A DNA stretch of 64,000 bases from a virus. The translations under genes and the position numbers were made by a program. Below are positions 8,242 through 20,000 of the stretch, one piece after another. The stretch covers positions 1-64,000 of the IMG/VR virus record IMGVR_UViG_3300043434_000266, one strand, 5' to 3'. Under the pieces are notes generated by a model. It saw only the letters and a list, made by a program, of their open reading frames with translations, had not been told where the DNA came from and made no database searches. The first letter of the stretch is position 1. Each line of letters opens with the position of its first letter.

Positions 8242-10854
8242 ATGCTTAGAAGAGTAAAAGTAAAAAGCTTACCTAGAGCAAAAAATGGAGGAGTTAGTTA
8301 TAATCAACTAGCTCCTATGTTTATACCTAATGAAAATGGAAATCAACGTACACAAGTACGTGATACATTAACTAGTGTACCTAGAGAAGAAGCAAATCTA
8401 GAAGCTGAAGGTGGTGAAACAGCATTAGTTCCTAATGTTGGTGGATTACCTGCGCACTATAAAATTAAAGGTAACAGACACACTAGTGGTGGTGTACCAT
8501 TGAATCTTCCTAATGAGTCATTTATATTTAGTGATACTAAAGCAATGATCATTAAGGATCCAGATGTACTTGCTGAGTTTGGTGAAACTAAACCAATGAC
8601 CCCTGCAAAGATTGCTAAGAAGTATGATATAAATAAATATCGTGAAATCTTAGCTGATCCTGATATGGATAGACGCAGTAAAGAAACTGCGGAGAAAATG
8701 ATCTCTAACTATAATGTAAAATTAGGTAAGCTTGCTACATATCAAGAATCAATGAAAGGTTTTGATGGTGGTATTCCTACTGTATCAATGCCTTATTTAG
8801 AGAGTAGTGGAATTAATCCACAAGACTTGTTACCATTACAACCACAGCAACAATCACCTCAACAAGAAATGTTAGAAGGTGAGATGTATGCTGAACAGAA
8901 TCCTACTGAAGAACAGTTTGAAGCTGAGCAAGAATTACCTGAAGCACAGTTTGGTGGTGGTCGTTTAGGAAGACGTATTAGAGAATTCTTTAATGGTAGT
9001 AGACAATTTGATCCTACTACTGGTATCTATATGAATACAGATGCTCAAGGAAGAGTATTCTATGTAGATGGTAGAGGTGTTCAAATGCCTGGTAATATTA
9101 CATTACCTCAAGGATTCATGTCACCAGGAACAGTAGTTGGAAACAATCAACCTACAGGTACTTCTAACACTACAACTACTACAAAAACTAAAACTGTTAC
9201 TAAGAGTACTGCTAGTAAAGCAAAAGTTGACGAATCAAAAGTTAAGAAAGCTGATGATCCTAATCTTAAAGTAGGTGACTACTACAGAGATTCTGAAGGT
9301 AAACTTAGAAAGGTTACTAAGGTAGGTTATTCTAAAACACCTATTGGTACAACTTACTCAGGTCCAGAAGATTACAAAGCTACTTACAACGATCTTGAAG
9401 GGGATGTTGCTCAAGCAAATGCGCTCATGGAAGATCTTGCAAAAGATGGACTTGCTGAAAAAACTGATAAAGGTTGGATTATTTATGCTGGTGCAAAAGA
9501 TAAACTTGATATACAAGATAAAGACTTTTTAACTAGAGTAGCTTCTTATAATAAAGCTGCAGGATTAAAAGAACTTGGCGCACCTGGATTTAGTATTGCT
9601 TCACAATCACAGTATAAAGATAATAAGAAGGAAGAAAAAGTTGATAGTGGTTTCTACGGTTTTGCTGATCCAGAAATGCTAGAACTTAGATACTGGCAAG
9701 CAACAAATCCTAAAGGTACTTACGAGGACTTTAAGAAAATGGATGATGCTGCTAAAGTTCAGAATCGTAAAGGAATGTTATCTTTATATGGGTATGATGT
9801 TGAGAAGCTAGGAGATGTGGTAAACGATCCTGCTAAACTATATACTAAAGAATTCGTTACAGATCCTAAATCAGGTCTCGCTGCTAGAAATGAAGTAACA
9901 TTTAAAGGTGACAAAGCTAAAACATATAGAAGTGCTGATGACGCTAAGATTGGTTTAGATCACTTGGATGCTTATAGTTTAGCACCTGAATATGGTAATG
10001 AGTTAATAGATGAAACAGAAGATGCTGAGGATATAGAAACTAATACATTAGAAGATACTTACGCTGGTGATCAAGATACACCATATTGGAAACAAGATGT
10101 TGTTAGAATGGCAGGTGCATTTGGAGATCTTAATAGAATCAAGAAGTATACTCCTTGGTCACCTAAGTTAGCACCTTATATTCCAGATCCTACATTTTAC
10201 GATCCTACTAGAGAACTTGCTGCTATCAATGAACAGATGGCAATTGGTTCACAAGGTGCTGGAGCATTTGCACCTGCACAAGCATACAACGCACGTCAAG
10301 CAGAGATGCAAGCACAAGGTGCTAAATCTGTAGCAGATGTATTAGGTCGTTATAATAACTTGAATGTTGGAGCAGCTAATCAGTTTGAATTAACTAAAGC
10401 AAATGTTTTAAATCAAACTGGAGCAGCAAATGCTGATATATCAAAAACTTTATATGATCAGATGGTGACTGCAAATCAGCAATATGATAACTCTAAAGCG
10501 CAAGCTCGTCAAGAACTTCGTCAATCTTATATTGATGCAATTACAAACCGTGCACAAGCACAAGCATTGAATGAGACATATGGTGACCATTATATGGTAG
10601 ATCCTGCATCTGGTGGTTATGTAAACTTTACAGGAAAAACTAAAGATCTTGAACCTAGTAATCCTTATGATCAACAAATGGCGAGTGCGTTCAGAGATCT
10701 TAAAAATCAGTTCCCTGATGTTGATGATAATGTATTAATAAAGTTAATGGGTAAAGATCAAACACCTAACTTTGCAGATGATTATATGAAGGCGATGGCG
10801 AGCATGTACCCCGCACAAACTGGTGCAGGATATGGTGCTAATTATCAAAGTTAA
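8242..10854 (+). CDS. Gly-Gly-motif virion/cargo protein (870 aa)
   Basis: The N-terminus (RRVKVKSLPRAKNGGVSYNQ) resembles the C-terminal tail of the first gene (NGGSVRKVKIKRAPRK). A conserved-looking module follows at about 50-150: GGETALVPN, HTSGGVPLNLP, then EFGETKPMTPAKIAKKYDI. The region from about 180 to 235 is Gln/Glu-rich, and a Thr/Lys-rich linker (about 305-335) leads to a mixed globular region. The C-terminal part (from about 650) is Ala/Gln-rich and predicted helical. No enzymatic motif is seen. Gene order before the RNA polymerase block matches the place of internal or portal-associated cargo proteins in crAss-like phages. Function is inferred from context only. Confidence 0.75.
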   Translation: MLRRVKVKSLPRAKNGGVSYNQLAPMFIPNENGNQRTQVRDTLTSVPREEANLEAEGGETALVPNVGGLPAHYKIKGNRHTSGGVPLNLPNESFIFSDTKAMIIKDPDVLAEFGETKPMTPAKIAKKYDINKYREILADPDMDRRSKETAEKMISNYNVKLGKLATYQESMKGFDGGIPTVSMPYLESSGINPQDLLPLQPQQQSPQQEMLEGEMYAEQNPTEEQFEAEQELPEAQFGGGRLGRRIREFFNGSRQFDPTTGIYMNTDAQGRVFYVDGRGVQMPGNITLPQGFMSPGTVVGNNQPTGTSNTTTTTKTKTVTKSTASKAKVDESKVKKADDPNLKVGDYYRDSEGKLRKVTKVGYSKTPIGTTYSGPEDYKATYNDLEGDVAQANALMEDLAKDGLAEKTDKGWIIYAGAKDKLDIQDKDFLTRVASYNKAAGLKELGAPGFSIASQSQYKDNKKEEKVDSGFYGFADPEMLELRYWQATNPKGTYEDFKKMDDAAKVQNRKGMLSLYGYDVEKLGDVVNDPAKLYTKEFVTDPKSGLAARNEVTFKGDKAKTYRSADDAKIGLDHLDAYSLAPEYGNELIDETEDAEDIETNTLEDTYAGDQDTPYWKQDVVRMAGAFGDLNRIKKYTPWSPKLAPYIPDPTFYDPTRELAAINEQMAIGSQGAGAFAPAQAYNARQAEMQAQGAKSVADVLGRYNNLNVGAANQFELTKANVLNQTGAANADISKTLYDQMVTANQQYDNSKAQARQELRQSYIDAITNRAQAQALNETYGDHYMVDPASGGYVNFTGKTKDLEPSNPYDQQMASAFRDLKNQFPDVDDNVLIKLMGKDQTPNFADDYMKAMASMYPAQTGAGYGANYQS

Positions 10855-10878
10855 TAATTTAGATATTATATTTACAAT

Positions 10879-13800
10879 ATGGCAACGTACTTACCCGGAA
10901 TAACTGACTACATACCAAAAATACAACCGTTCAAACCGGACCTTAACTACTATGCTAATATATTACAAACTAAAGAAGCTCAGTATCAAGCAGGATACGA
11001 TAAGCTAAGTAATATATACGGTACGTTATTGAACTCCGAAATGCTTCGTTCTGGAAATATAGAACGAAGAGATGAATTCTTTACAAAGATTGATAATGAT
11101 ATCAAAAAGGTATCAGGAATGGATCTTTCTAAAGAACAGAACGTGATGGCGGCACAGAAGATATTTCAACCACTTATAGATGATAAGTACATCCAAAAAG
11201 ATATTGCGTTTACTAAAAACTGGAGAGGTCAACAATCAAGAGCGGAAGCTTTAAAGAATTGTACAGACCCTAAAAAATGTGGTGGACAATGGTGGGAAGA
11301 TGGTGTTCGTGCATTGAATTATCAAGCTGAAGATTTTACAAAAGCAACAGACGCTGAGTCATTATCTTTTGCAAATCCTACTTATACTCCTTATGTAAAC
11401 ACTCGGCAGAAAGCAATGGATTTTGCTAAGGAGATGGGTTACAATGTAAAAACTGTAACATATAGTCCTGATGGAATGTACAGAATTAATACAACTAATG
11501 GTCCTCAGATTGTTGAGGATTTAACTAAGATGTTTATTAATCAGACTCTATCAGATCCTCAAGCTTTAGATATGTATAAAACAAAAGCATATCTAAATAG
11601 AAAAGATTACGTTAGAGGATACGCACAACAGTTTGGATCAGAAGAAGCTGCAGAAAGAAACTATATTAATGATATCATAAATAAATCTAAGGAGACGCAA
11701 AGTAAACAAGCAGCTCAAGCAGAGAAACAAATAGATGGTATTACTGAAGATAGAGCGATTGCAGAAAAGTCACTTACTAAGTTTCCTTTAAATGAAACTG
11801 CTGATGCTAACTATATAGAATATCTTGAAAGTCTAGATGGTAACGAGCAAGCCGCATCCAGTGTTGCAGCATCTTCAAAAGATGCATTGATGCAAATAGA
11901 AGGTTTGGAAAACATGGATATCCAAACTATGCGTTATCGTGCAGATCTTGCTGAAGCACAAAATCTACTTGTAGATCAAATGTACGGTGCCGCTACAGAT
12001 TATGCAATGGGTACCATGGAACAAGAGATAGAAGAAGATAAGTATGCGCTTGCTTCTTTCAACCATGGTTTGCAAATGAAAGAAATCGAATATAGAGCTG
12101 CTATCGATTATGAGATGGAGCAATTGAAATTCGATAACCAAAAACAATTAAAGTTATATGAGTACGCTTTAGAGAATGGTGGTCTACCAGGTAGTGAGAG
12201 CGCACTTAACTTTGATGAACAAGGTATGCCTGTTGAACCCGGAGCGGGTGGTACAGGAATTCCTGAAGGGGGCGCTGCTGCTTTTGCAGAACAACAAGTA
12301 AAAGCAAAAATGGATGGTTATAATCAAGCTACTCAAAACAAGATGCAATTTGTTGTATCTCAGCTTGATGCAATTATTAACAATCCTAATGCTTACTCTA
12401 AAGAAGAAGTAAGTCGTGCTAAAAAATATAAAGAGGAACTCTACGGTAAAGCAGAAGTAACTTCTAATATTGGACAGATCCAAGCACAGCAATCTATAGG
12501 TAACGCTGGTAATCTTACACAAGCTGTTGTTGGCGCTGCTGCTGTCGATGTTGCTTTAACAACTGCTGCATCACTTGCTGCAGCAGGAACTGCTACTACA
12601 GCAACCGGTATTGGCGCACCAGTAGGTTTAGCACTATTAGGAGCTGCTGGTGTTACTATGGCAGCAAAAGGTATATATGATTTCTTTACTGAAAATAATG
12701 AAGGTGAAGAAGCAGCTGTTGTAACTAGTCAAGGTGGATACATCGACGCTAGTGGTAAAATGGTAGATGTCAAAGGACATACTGATGCCACCAATCCTAA
12801 AAGTCCATATAATATTACTAATATAAACAAACGTCTTGATGCATTTATTGCTACTGAAGGTAATGGTTTATTTAGAGGTAACGAGAATTTTAAAAAGCGT
12901 GCATCACAATTAAATCAAGAAATTGAGAAAGCTGATGCAATGCAACAATCAGCGTTTAAGAAAGCACGTAAAGATAATTTGAGTATTCGTCAAAGAATCG
13001 TAGGTTTATATGGTGGTAATGACGGTAGTGAATTATTAATTGATGACACCGGACACAAGCTTAGTGAGCAAGAATTTATTAGCGCGTACACTAAAAAGTA
13101 TTCACGTGGTATAGATAATCCTATGCTGAATCCTGCAGCAAAGTTTATGATGGATATATTTGAGGATGATGCTGCTGACATATACGATAAAGCTATTGAA
13201 AGATATAATCGTATATACGACAACGGTGAAGTTGAGGGTTTGGGTATTGGTATTAATTCTATTGGTCAGGGTGGTGGTTTAGTAGGTAGAGGAAATCGTG
13301 TTTTTGATTTTGATCCTGCACAACCCGGACCACTTAAAGCTGCAGTTAAAGAAATGTATCTTAAAGATATAGCGCCTGCTTTGAGTAATCGTAGTATGAA
13401 AGGTGCTACTTTTGCATTTGGAGATGCCGCATCCTTTACTAATCAAGATGAGTTGGGAGATGATGCTGAAGCTGCGGCTGTAATATCAAACTTAATGAAA
13501 CAATCTTTAGGTACAAAGTGGAAAAAGACTAACAATAATCGTCCTGTATTCCAGATTACTCGTGTTGGTATTACACAAAATAATCCTGATAAAGTCGCTG
13601 TAACGTTTGAGGTTAACGAAGATTTTATTAATAAGTATGATGGATCAGATAAGAATCCCGGTATTACTGCTAAGATGTCTCAATCAGGAGATAATAAAGT
13701 ATCTGTCTTATTCGATAGAAATAAAGTAAATTCATTATTCTTTAAATCTATTGAACCGTCAAACGAAGAGTTTTTATTATATAATAATGGTAGACTTGAT

Positions 13801-14052
13801 GTTAATGCCTACAATGAATTTGGAGGAACAGGATCTATTACAAGAGATCCTGTATCAGGAATGAAGTCATTTACGCTTACCCAAAAGCATGTAAATCCTG
13901 AAACTGGTAAATTAGAGCAGCTTACTATGAGTGATGTTGGAGACTTTGACGTTACCGACATGTATGAAAAGATTAATCAAGAACTTGCAACAAGATACCA
14001 ACAGAACTATAACACATTAAGAACACCTGCAGAAGAACAAACAAATGAGTGA
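10879..14052 (+). CDS. Putative internal virion/ejection protein (1057 aa)
   Basis: No catalytic motif is visible. The N-terminal half is mostly helical and charged (MATYLPGITDYIPKIQPFKP at the start) with a CTDPKKCGGQWW patch near 130. Acidic helices with coiled-coil character lie at about 340-430. A long Ala/Gly/Thr-rich hydrophobic stretch (about 545-600) could insert in membranes. The rest looks globular. The gene begins a coupled block: its stop overlaps the next start by 8 bases, and that block encodes the polymerase-containing cargo. Large helical proteins with a hydrophobic segment in this position are typical of proteins ejected with the genome. That role is an inference. Confidence 0.7.
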   Translation: MATYLPGITDYIPKIQPFKPDLNYYANILQTKEAQYQAGYDKLSNIYGTLLNSEMLRSGNIERRDEFFTKIDNDIKKVSGMDLSKEQNVMAAQKIFQPLIDDKYIQKDIAFTKNWRGQQSRAEALKNCTDPKKCGGQWWEDGVRALNYQAEDFTKATDAESLSFANPTYTPYVNTRQKAMDFAKEMGYNVKTVTYSPDGMYRINTTNGPQIVEDLTKMFINQTLSDPQALDMYKTKAYLNRKDYVRGYAQQFGSEEAAERNYINDIINKSKETQSKQAAQAEKQIDGITEDRAIAEKSLTKFPLNETADANYIEYLESLDGNEQAASSVAASSKDALMQIEGLENMDIQTMRYRADLAEAQNLLVDQMYGAATDYAMGTMEQEIEEDKYALASFNHGLQMKEIEYRAAIDYEMEQLKFDNQKQLKLYEYALENGGLPGSESALNFDEQGMPVEPGAGGTGIPEGGAAAFAEQQVKAKMDGYNQATQNKMQFVVSQLDAIINNPNAYSKEEVSRAKKYKEELYGKAEVTSNIGQIQAQQSIGNAGNLTQAVVGAAAVDVALTTAASLAAAGTATTATGIGAPVGLALLGAAGVTMAAKGIYDFFTENNEGEEAAVVTSQGGYIDASGKMVDVKGHTDATNPKSPYNITNINKRLDAFIATEGNGLFRGNENFKKRASQLNQEIEKADAMQQSAFKKARKDNLSIRQRIVGLYGGNDGSELLIDDTGHKLSEQEFISAYTKKYSRGIDNPMLNPAAKFMMDIFEDDAADIYDKAIERYNRIYDNGEVEGLGIGINSIGQGGGLVGRGNRVFDFDPAQPGPLKAAVKEMYLKDIAPALSNRSMKGATFAFGDAASFTNQDELGDDAEAAAVISNLMKQSLGTKWKKTNNNRPVFQITRVGITQNNPDKVAVTFEVNEDFINKYDGSDKNPGITAKMSQSGDNKVSVLFDRNKVNSLFFKSIEPSNEEFLLYNNGRLDVNAYNEFGGTGSITRDPVSGMKSFTLTQKHVNPETGKLEQLTMSDVGDFDVTDMYEKINQELATRYQQNYNTLRTPAEEQTNE

Positions 14053-17000
14053 GATCTATAGATTACCTAGTGGTAAACCTTTCAGCGCAGACATTAGAAA
14101 AAATGTTGGAAATGCATTAACAGGACCCAATCCTCAACCTGCACCAAAGACTGCAGCAGAAGCTCGTCAACAAGCAATGGCGAGTATGAATAAGTTTGTA
14201 ATAGAAGCACCAAAAGCTGATACACTTAAATATGATAAACCATTTACATTTAACTCAGATGTAACTGGTCAGAACTTTGAAAGGTATTATTCTCACCCCC
14301 AATTTAAAAAGTTGGGATTTTCTCCATTTAGAGATAATGAAACTGCATATAACCAGAACTCAAGTTTATGGGATGATACTGTACGTGCAGGTAAATACTA
14401 TCCTAAGTTAGTAGGTTTAGCTGTAAGTGGTACTTTTGGTAACTGGGATGAACTATTCTCAGCAACACCTGATGTAGATAACTCCATTAAGATGGAGAGG
14501 TACATGAACATGGCGTCTTCAAGTCGTGATGGATTTGGTGCAAAAGCATTAAACTTTGGAGTCAATAGTGCATATACTGTTGGTATAATAGGATCTATTG
14601 CTGCTGAAGAAGCGGTGCTTGCAGGTATAGGTGCAACAGGTGTTGGATCTGGTGTTGCTGTAGCTGGTACAACTAAGAATATATTAAAGCTTAACAAAGC
14701 ATTTGATAGATTAGCAGATATATTCAAAGCAGGTTCTAATATTACAGAAGCTCGTAAAACGTGGGAAGCAGTTGGTAAAGTATCTAAAGCTGTATTACCA
14801 TTTCAAAATACTGCGAATCTTTTCAGACAAACGGAGAGAGCAGCAATGGGTTGGAATAAAATGGACGACTATGCAAAAGCATATCATTCATTTGGTGCAT
14901 TCTTTAGAGACTTAAGAGAAATTAACTTAGTAACCTCTGAATCAAAACTCGAAGGAGGATTTGTTCAGAACGAAGTTGCTAATGATTTGATAAAAGAATT
15001 TAGAGCAAAGAATGGTCGTGATCCTAATGATCAAGAATCTAAGAAGATGTATGATCAAGCACGTGAAGCAGGATTCTCAACTAGTTACGCTAACATGGCG
15101 GGTATCTATGCTAGTAATAAAGTAGTACTAGATAAATTATTAAAGGGTGTTCCTGTATTAGGTCAAGTAGAACACGCCGCATCTAAATCAGTCAGAGGTT
15201 CTATCGTAAAGAATGCTAACTGGTTGAAAGAAGGTAAGAATCCATTTGAAGTTCTATACGGTGCTAAGAAGTATGTAAACAAAGAGTGGTTAAAACAGAC
15301 CGCTAAGAACATACCTAAAAACGGATTACGTTATATGAGTGCTAACCTTATGGAAGGTACTCAAGAAGTTTATCAAGAAGCAACTGCAGAAGCAATGAAG
15401 CAGTATTATATTGATACTTACTACGACCCAAATCGTGCACATCAAGGACACATGATGGCATCTATTAAAAATGGTTTGAAATCTCAAATAAGTGGAAGAG
15501 GTTTAGAGACATTCTTAAGTGGTGCATTAATGGCAGGACCTATTCAAGTTGCTCAAAATGGTTTGATGCGTTTGGGTGAATACGGTAACTTAGTTAAATT
15601 AAAATCTCAAGCAAAATCATTTGACGCTGATCCTAAGAATGCTGGTAAAGAGAATCCCTATACTAAAAAGATTAATGAGTATAAAGAATGGGATACGAAA
15701 GTAGTTGATGCTCTTAATGATCTTACAAAAAATAAGAAAGAAAACTTCTCTAAACTATACAGAAACGCTAAAGAACAAAAAGATCTTGCGGATCTATATG
15801 AAGATGCTGCTTTGAATGACGATACTAAGACTGCAGTTGATACTAAAGAAGACTCTTTGTTTGCTCATATTAATACATTAAGAAGAAGTGGTACTTTAGA
15901 TTTATTCAAGGAGCAATTACAATCGCTTTCTGAATTATCAAATGAAGAACTCAATGAAGCTTTTAATGAACCCGGCGGTACAAATGTAGTAGATGGTAAA
16001 AATATAGGAGACCGTATCCAAACAACATTAAAAAGAATTGATGAGATTGATAAGCATTTAAGTGATGTAGAAAAGATCGCTAACCCTTATGATGCTCGTC
16101 AAGATTTCTTTAAATGGTTTGGATTTGAAGAAGCACGTAAAATGGTAGCTTACCATGATTACACCTATAAGCGTATTGGAGGTCGTATGACCGGTATATC
16201 TGAGAAGATACAAAATACATTAAGTTCATTGGGATCTAATCCTAACTATTCTGATATTGCTGCATTATTTAATGTTGGTAGAGAAGCTAATTTAATGGAC
16301 TCTATGGACATGGGTATGACCAGTGAGATCGATCTTATTCAAAAAGAAATTGAGGGAATAGGTGATATTACTGATCTAACATTAAAGCGTAGAAAGGATA
16401 TATTATTAGCAAAGAAAAATAGACTTCAAAATATGTCTGTTGCTGTACAAAATTATGTACAAGCTAATAAGTTAATGAACTCAAACTTATCACCTGAAGA
16501 AGTAGATGATGTAACAGAACGAGTAGCTGTTGCAGAACAATTATTATATGATGCATTTAAAGACCACCTTACAAACATAGGTGTATCTCAAGGAAAAGCT
16601 AGTGCTGAGTTTGGTATATTTAATAAGACAATTGATGAGTTGTTTGGTCAGTATAAAGATTACTGGAGACTAGAAGCGGACAAAACAAACTTTGCAAACG
16701 CAATCAATATGTTGTATAACCCAGAGTTATACGGACAAGCAGTTGATCGTTTTGCTGAAGCAGCATCACAAGCAGATATTGTTAAAGCAGAGAAAGCAAA
16801 AGAAGCGGCTCTAGCATATAAAAAGAGATATGCTACTAATGATTTCTTAAATGACCTATTGAGTCAGTATAATGTATTTGTAAGTGAGGATGAAGCAGAA
16901 GCATATCTAGCTAATAACATTGTACCTAGTAAATTCGTTAATGCTGATACAGGATACGAATTAGATCCTAGAAGAGATAAAGAAACATATGATAAGATTT

Positions 17001-20000
17001 TAGATCTTATTGATAAGTACGATGAGGTGTTCTTTGAGGAGTCTGGTCAACGTTTATTTAAACCAGCAACATTTGATGCAGGTGTGCGTATAGCAGGAAC
17101 ATCAGGTAATAAAGAGATTGCTGAGTTTGTTCCTGAGTTTGCAGAAAACGACAAGAGAACATTTTCTGACTTAGCACAAGAATTTGGATTTAGTAAAGGT
17201 AGAGCTGAGTCACAAGTAAAATTAGATACTGTACTTAATGCGATTATTAATAGTAAGTATGCTTCACAAGAACAGAAAGAACTTGCTAGAAAGCTTATTG
17301 CACTTACTGATAAAACAGATCTGATTACATTTAAACAGAACCACTATATAAACTCTACGTACGATAGCACCAATGGTATTATTGTAGACGCTCGTTATAG
17401 TTCAAAAGATTACGATGCTAAAGTGTCAGTTCCTATTGAGTATTCTATTCTCAATGGTGTAATGCAAAAAGTGATTACTGATGCATTAGCTGATCCCGCA
17501 TATGCAAGTCAGATTTCTGAACTTAGAAAACTTGCTATAGCAGCAACATCTAATGATACCGAGAAAGCTTTGTTTAAATATGGTTTAGCAAACGATAAAC
17601 AATTTGTTTCGGAGTTACTTACAAATGGTGACTTCCAAGCTTTCCTACAAAACATCGAATATCAAGGAGACAGTACAGAGATTAGTAATGAAGCTAAATC
17701 AATGTGGGGTAAATTCCTAGATATTCTAAATGATATATTTAAAGATGTACTAAAACTAAGTAAAACAGTTTACGCGGAAGCAATGACTGTTACATTAAAT
17801 AAATTAGCACAACCCAAGACAGGAACTACAACTAGTGGTCAGCAACCCACAGCTACTCCTGGAGGAGGTACCTCTGTAGATACAGATGCACAAGATGCTG
17901 AATTAATGCAGAAACTTAGAGATAAGTACGATTCTATAATTGCAGGAATGTCTGATGCTGATAAAGCAGGTATGGTATTCGATAGTTGGAGAAAAACAGA
18001 TTCTCGTGCAATAGATATTATTAAAAAGCATAAAGCAGATAAAATACGTTCACAAGCTAGTGGACAGGGTGCAGGAAGTTCTCAAGTATTTGTAGACGCT
18101 GCGACTAAGAGAAGAGCATTAACTGCTGTTGGATATACATTTGATGAGATCAACAGTATGTCTGAAGATGAAATTAATGACTTGTATTCTAGAAGAGAAG
18201 AGTTAGCAAAAGGATTTGTACCTAACTTAAATAGCGAAGACTGGGGAGAAATTGATGAGGTGATGAACGCAGCTAAGAAAAGAGTTGCTGATATGAATCT
18301 CAAGCTTACTGAAGATACAAAGAACTATGTACAATATGATGAAAACGGTCAACCTATAGAAGGTACTGAGAGAAAGCGTGTAAGTAGTGTTGTAAAAGAA
18401 CCTTTAACCGATGTTAAACCTGTAGCAAGTGCAAGAGGTAATATTATTGATGGACTTTTTAAAGATTTCTTACAAGGTAAGCTCCAATCATTTGACGCAT
18501 TTAAAGAACGCTATAAAGAACTACAAGCACTTCCAAAGAACAAAGTAGTAAACTTTTCTGAAGAAATGCTTGAAGATTTATTTGATTCTGTAAGAACAGT
18601 TCAAAAAGCTTTAAACAGTAAGGGTATTAAAGTAATAAGTGATTTTCCAATTATCAGTGGTATACTAGGTTCTGACGCAGTTGCTGGTGAAATGGATATT
18701 CTCGCTTATAATAAGAATGGTAAAATATTCATTATTGATATTAAATCAGCTTTTGCAAATAGACGATTAGGTTATGATGTAGATAATGCTTTAAGACTTG
18801 CATTAGGGGATAAGTATTCTCAGTTTTCTAAAGCAATGAAAGAGAATGACAACCTTGTCCGTAAAGCAATGGGAACATTTTCTGATCCTGCAGATAAGGC
18901 ATTGATCGAAGATACTATTAAAAAGGTATTAGAAAAGTATCCAAACGAAGAATCTGATTTCTTAGAAGGTAAAGATATTACAGTACCTATTTTCTATCCT
19001 ATATCAGACCGTGCACAACAGCTAGGATATAAAGAATTATTACGTCAGTCTACAGGACTAGAAGCTGACTTCATTAATATCTTTCCTATTACAACAGATT
19101 ATGCAAAAGCAGGAACCATTAATGGTGCTAGAATGTTACCTGAAATAGTAGGTGTAAGGACAGATGAGGATGGTAATAAAGTATTGCAAGAAAGTAATAA
19201 CTATTCTATTAGAGTTGATACTTCTAAAAGTATATATGAATTAGGAATACCTGGTGTCACACAAACCGTTACTACTTATCCTGAGAATCCAATTGCTCAA
19301 AAAGCACCTCAACCACCAGCAACCCCAACTCCTGTTTCTGATATAGAAGCTGAGATAGAAAAAAATAAAAAAGCAGATTTAGAACAATTAAAAACAATAC
19401 CTCCTGGTAACTATATTAGAGTTAACGGTAATGAAAAGGAATTACTTAAAAAGTTTAGAGAATACTTAACTGATGTTCTAGGATGGGAAAGAATGACTAT
19501 TGGGTTTTCTAATGGTAATCTTACACTTAACTACTTAGGAACTGAACTTAAAATACCTGCTTCAATTAATATACTTGGTGGTAATACTGCTATTATAGAT
19601 ATAAATGTAGAAAATGTAATTGAAACTAAATATAATGCAGAACTAGCTGCTTTAAAAGGTAAACCAACTCAACAACAAGGTGGTTCAAGTCAAACCAGAA
19701 CATACGATAACAAACCAATTGCTAAAGGTTTAAAAGGTAAAGTAATTTATATAACTCCTGATAGTTATACTACAGGGGATATGAAAACTCACTCTGAAGA
19801 CTTAGTAGCAGGTGATGATTTAGTTAATGCAGCAATCTTAGGTTTAGATCAAGAAGCTTTAAAAACTAAATTAGAGAGTTTTTCAAAAGGTAGTAGTCGT
19901 CTAGCTAATGCTGCAGGTGGATTGCTCAACTTCATAAAGAAAACAGGTATCTCTGAAAAAACATTAGATGGTAAAAATAACTTCAAATACTTATTAGCTG

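Noticed and set aside
12184-12522. 112-codon open frame on the minus strand
   Set aside because: It lies wholly inside the well-supported 1057 aa gene, is rich in Phe/Ser/Cys typical of antisense frames, and has no leader.
14398-14727. 109-codon open frame on the minus strand
   Set aside because: Antisense shadow of the 2295 aa gene; Ser/Pro/Ala-rich low-complexity translation with no known pattern.
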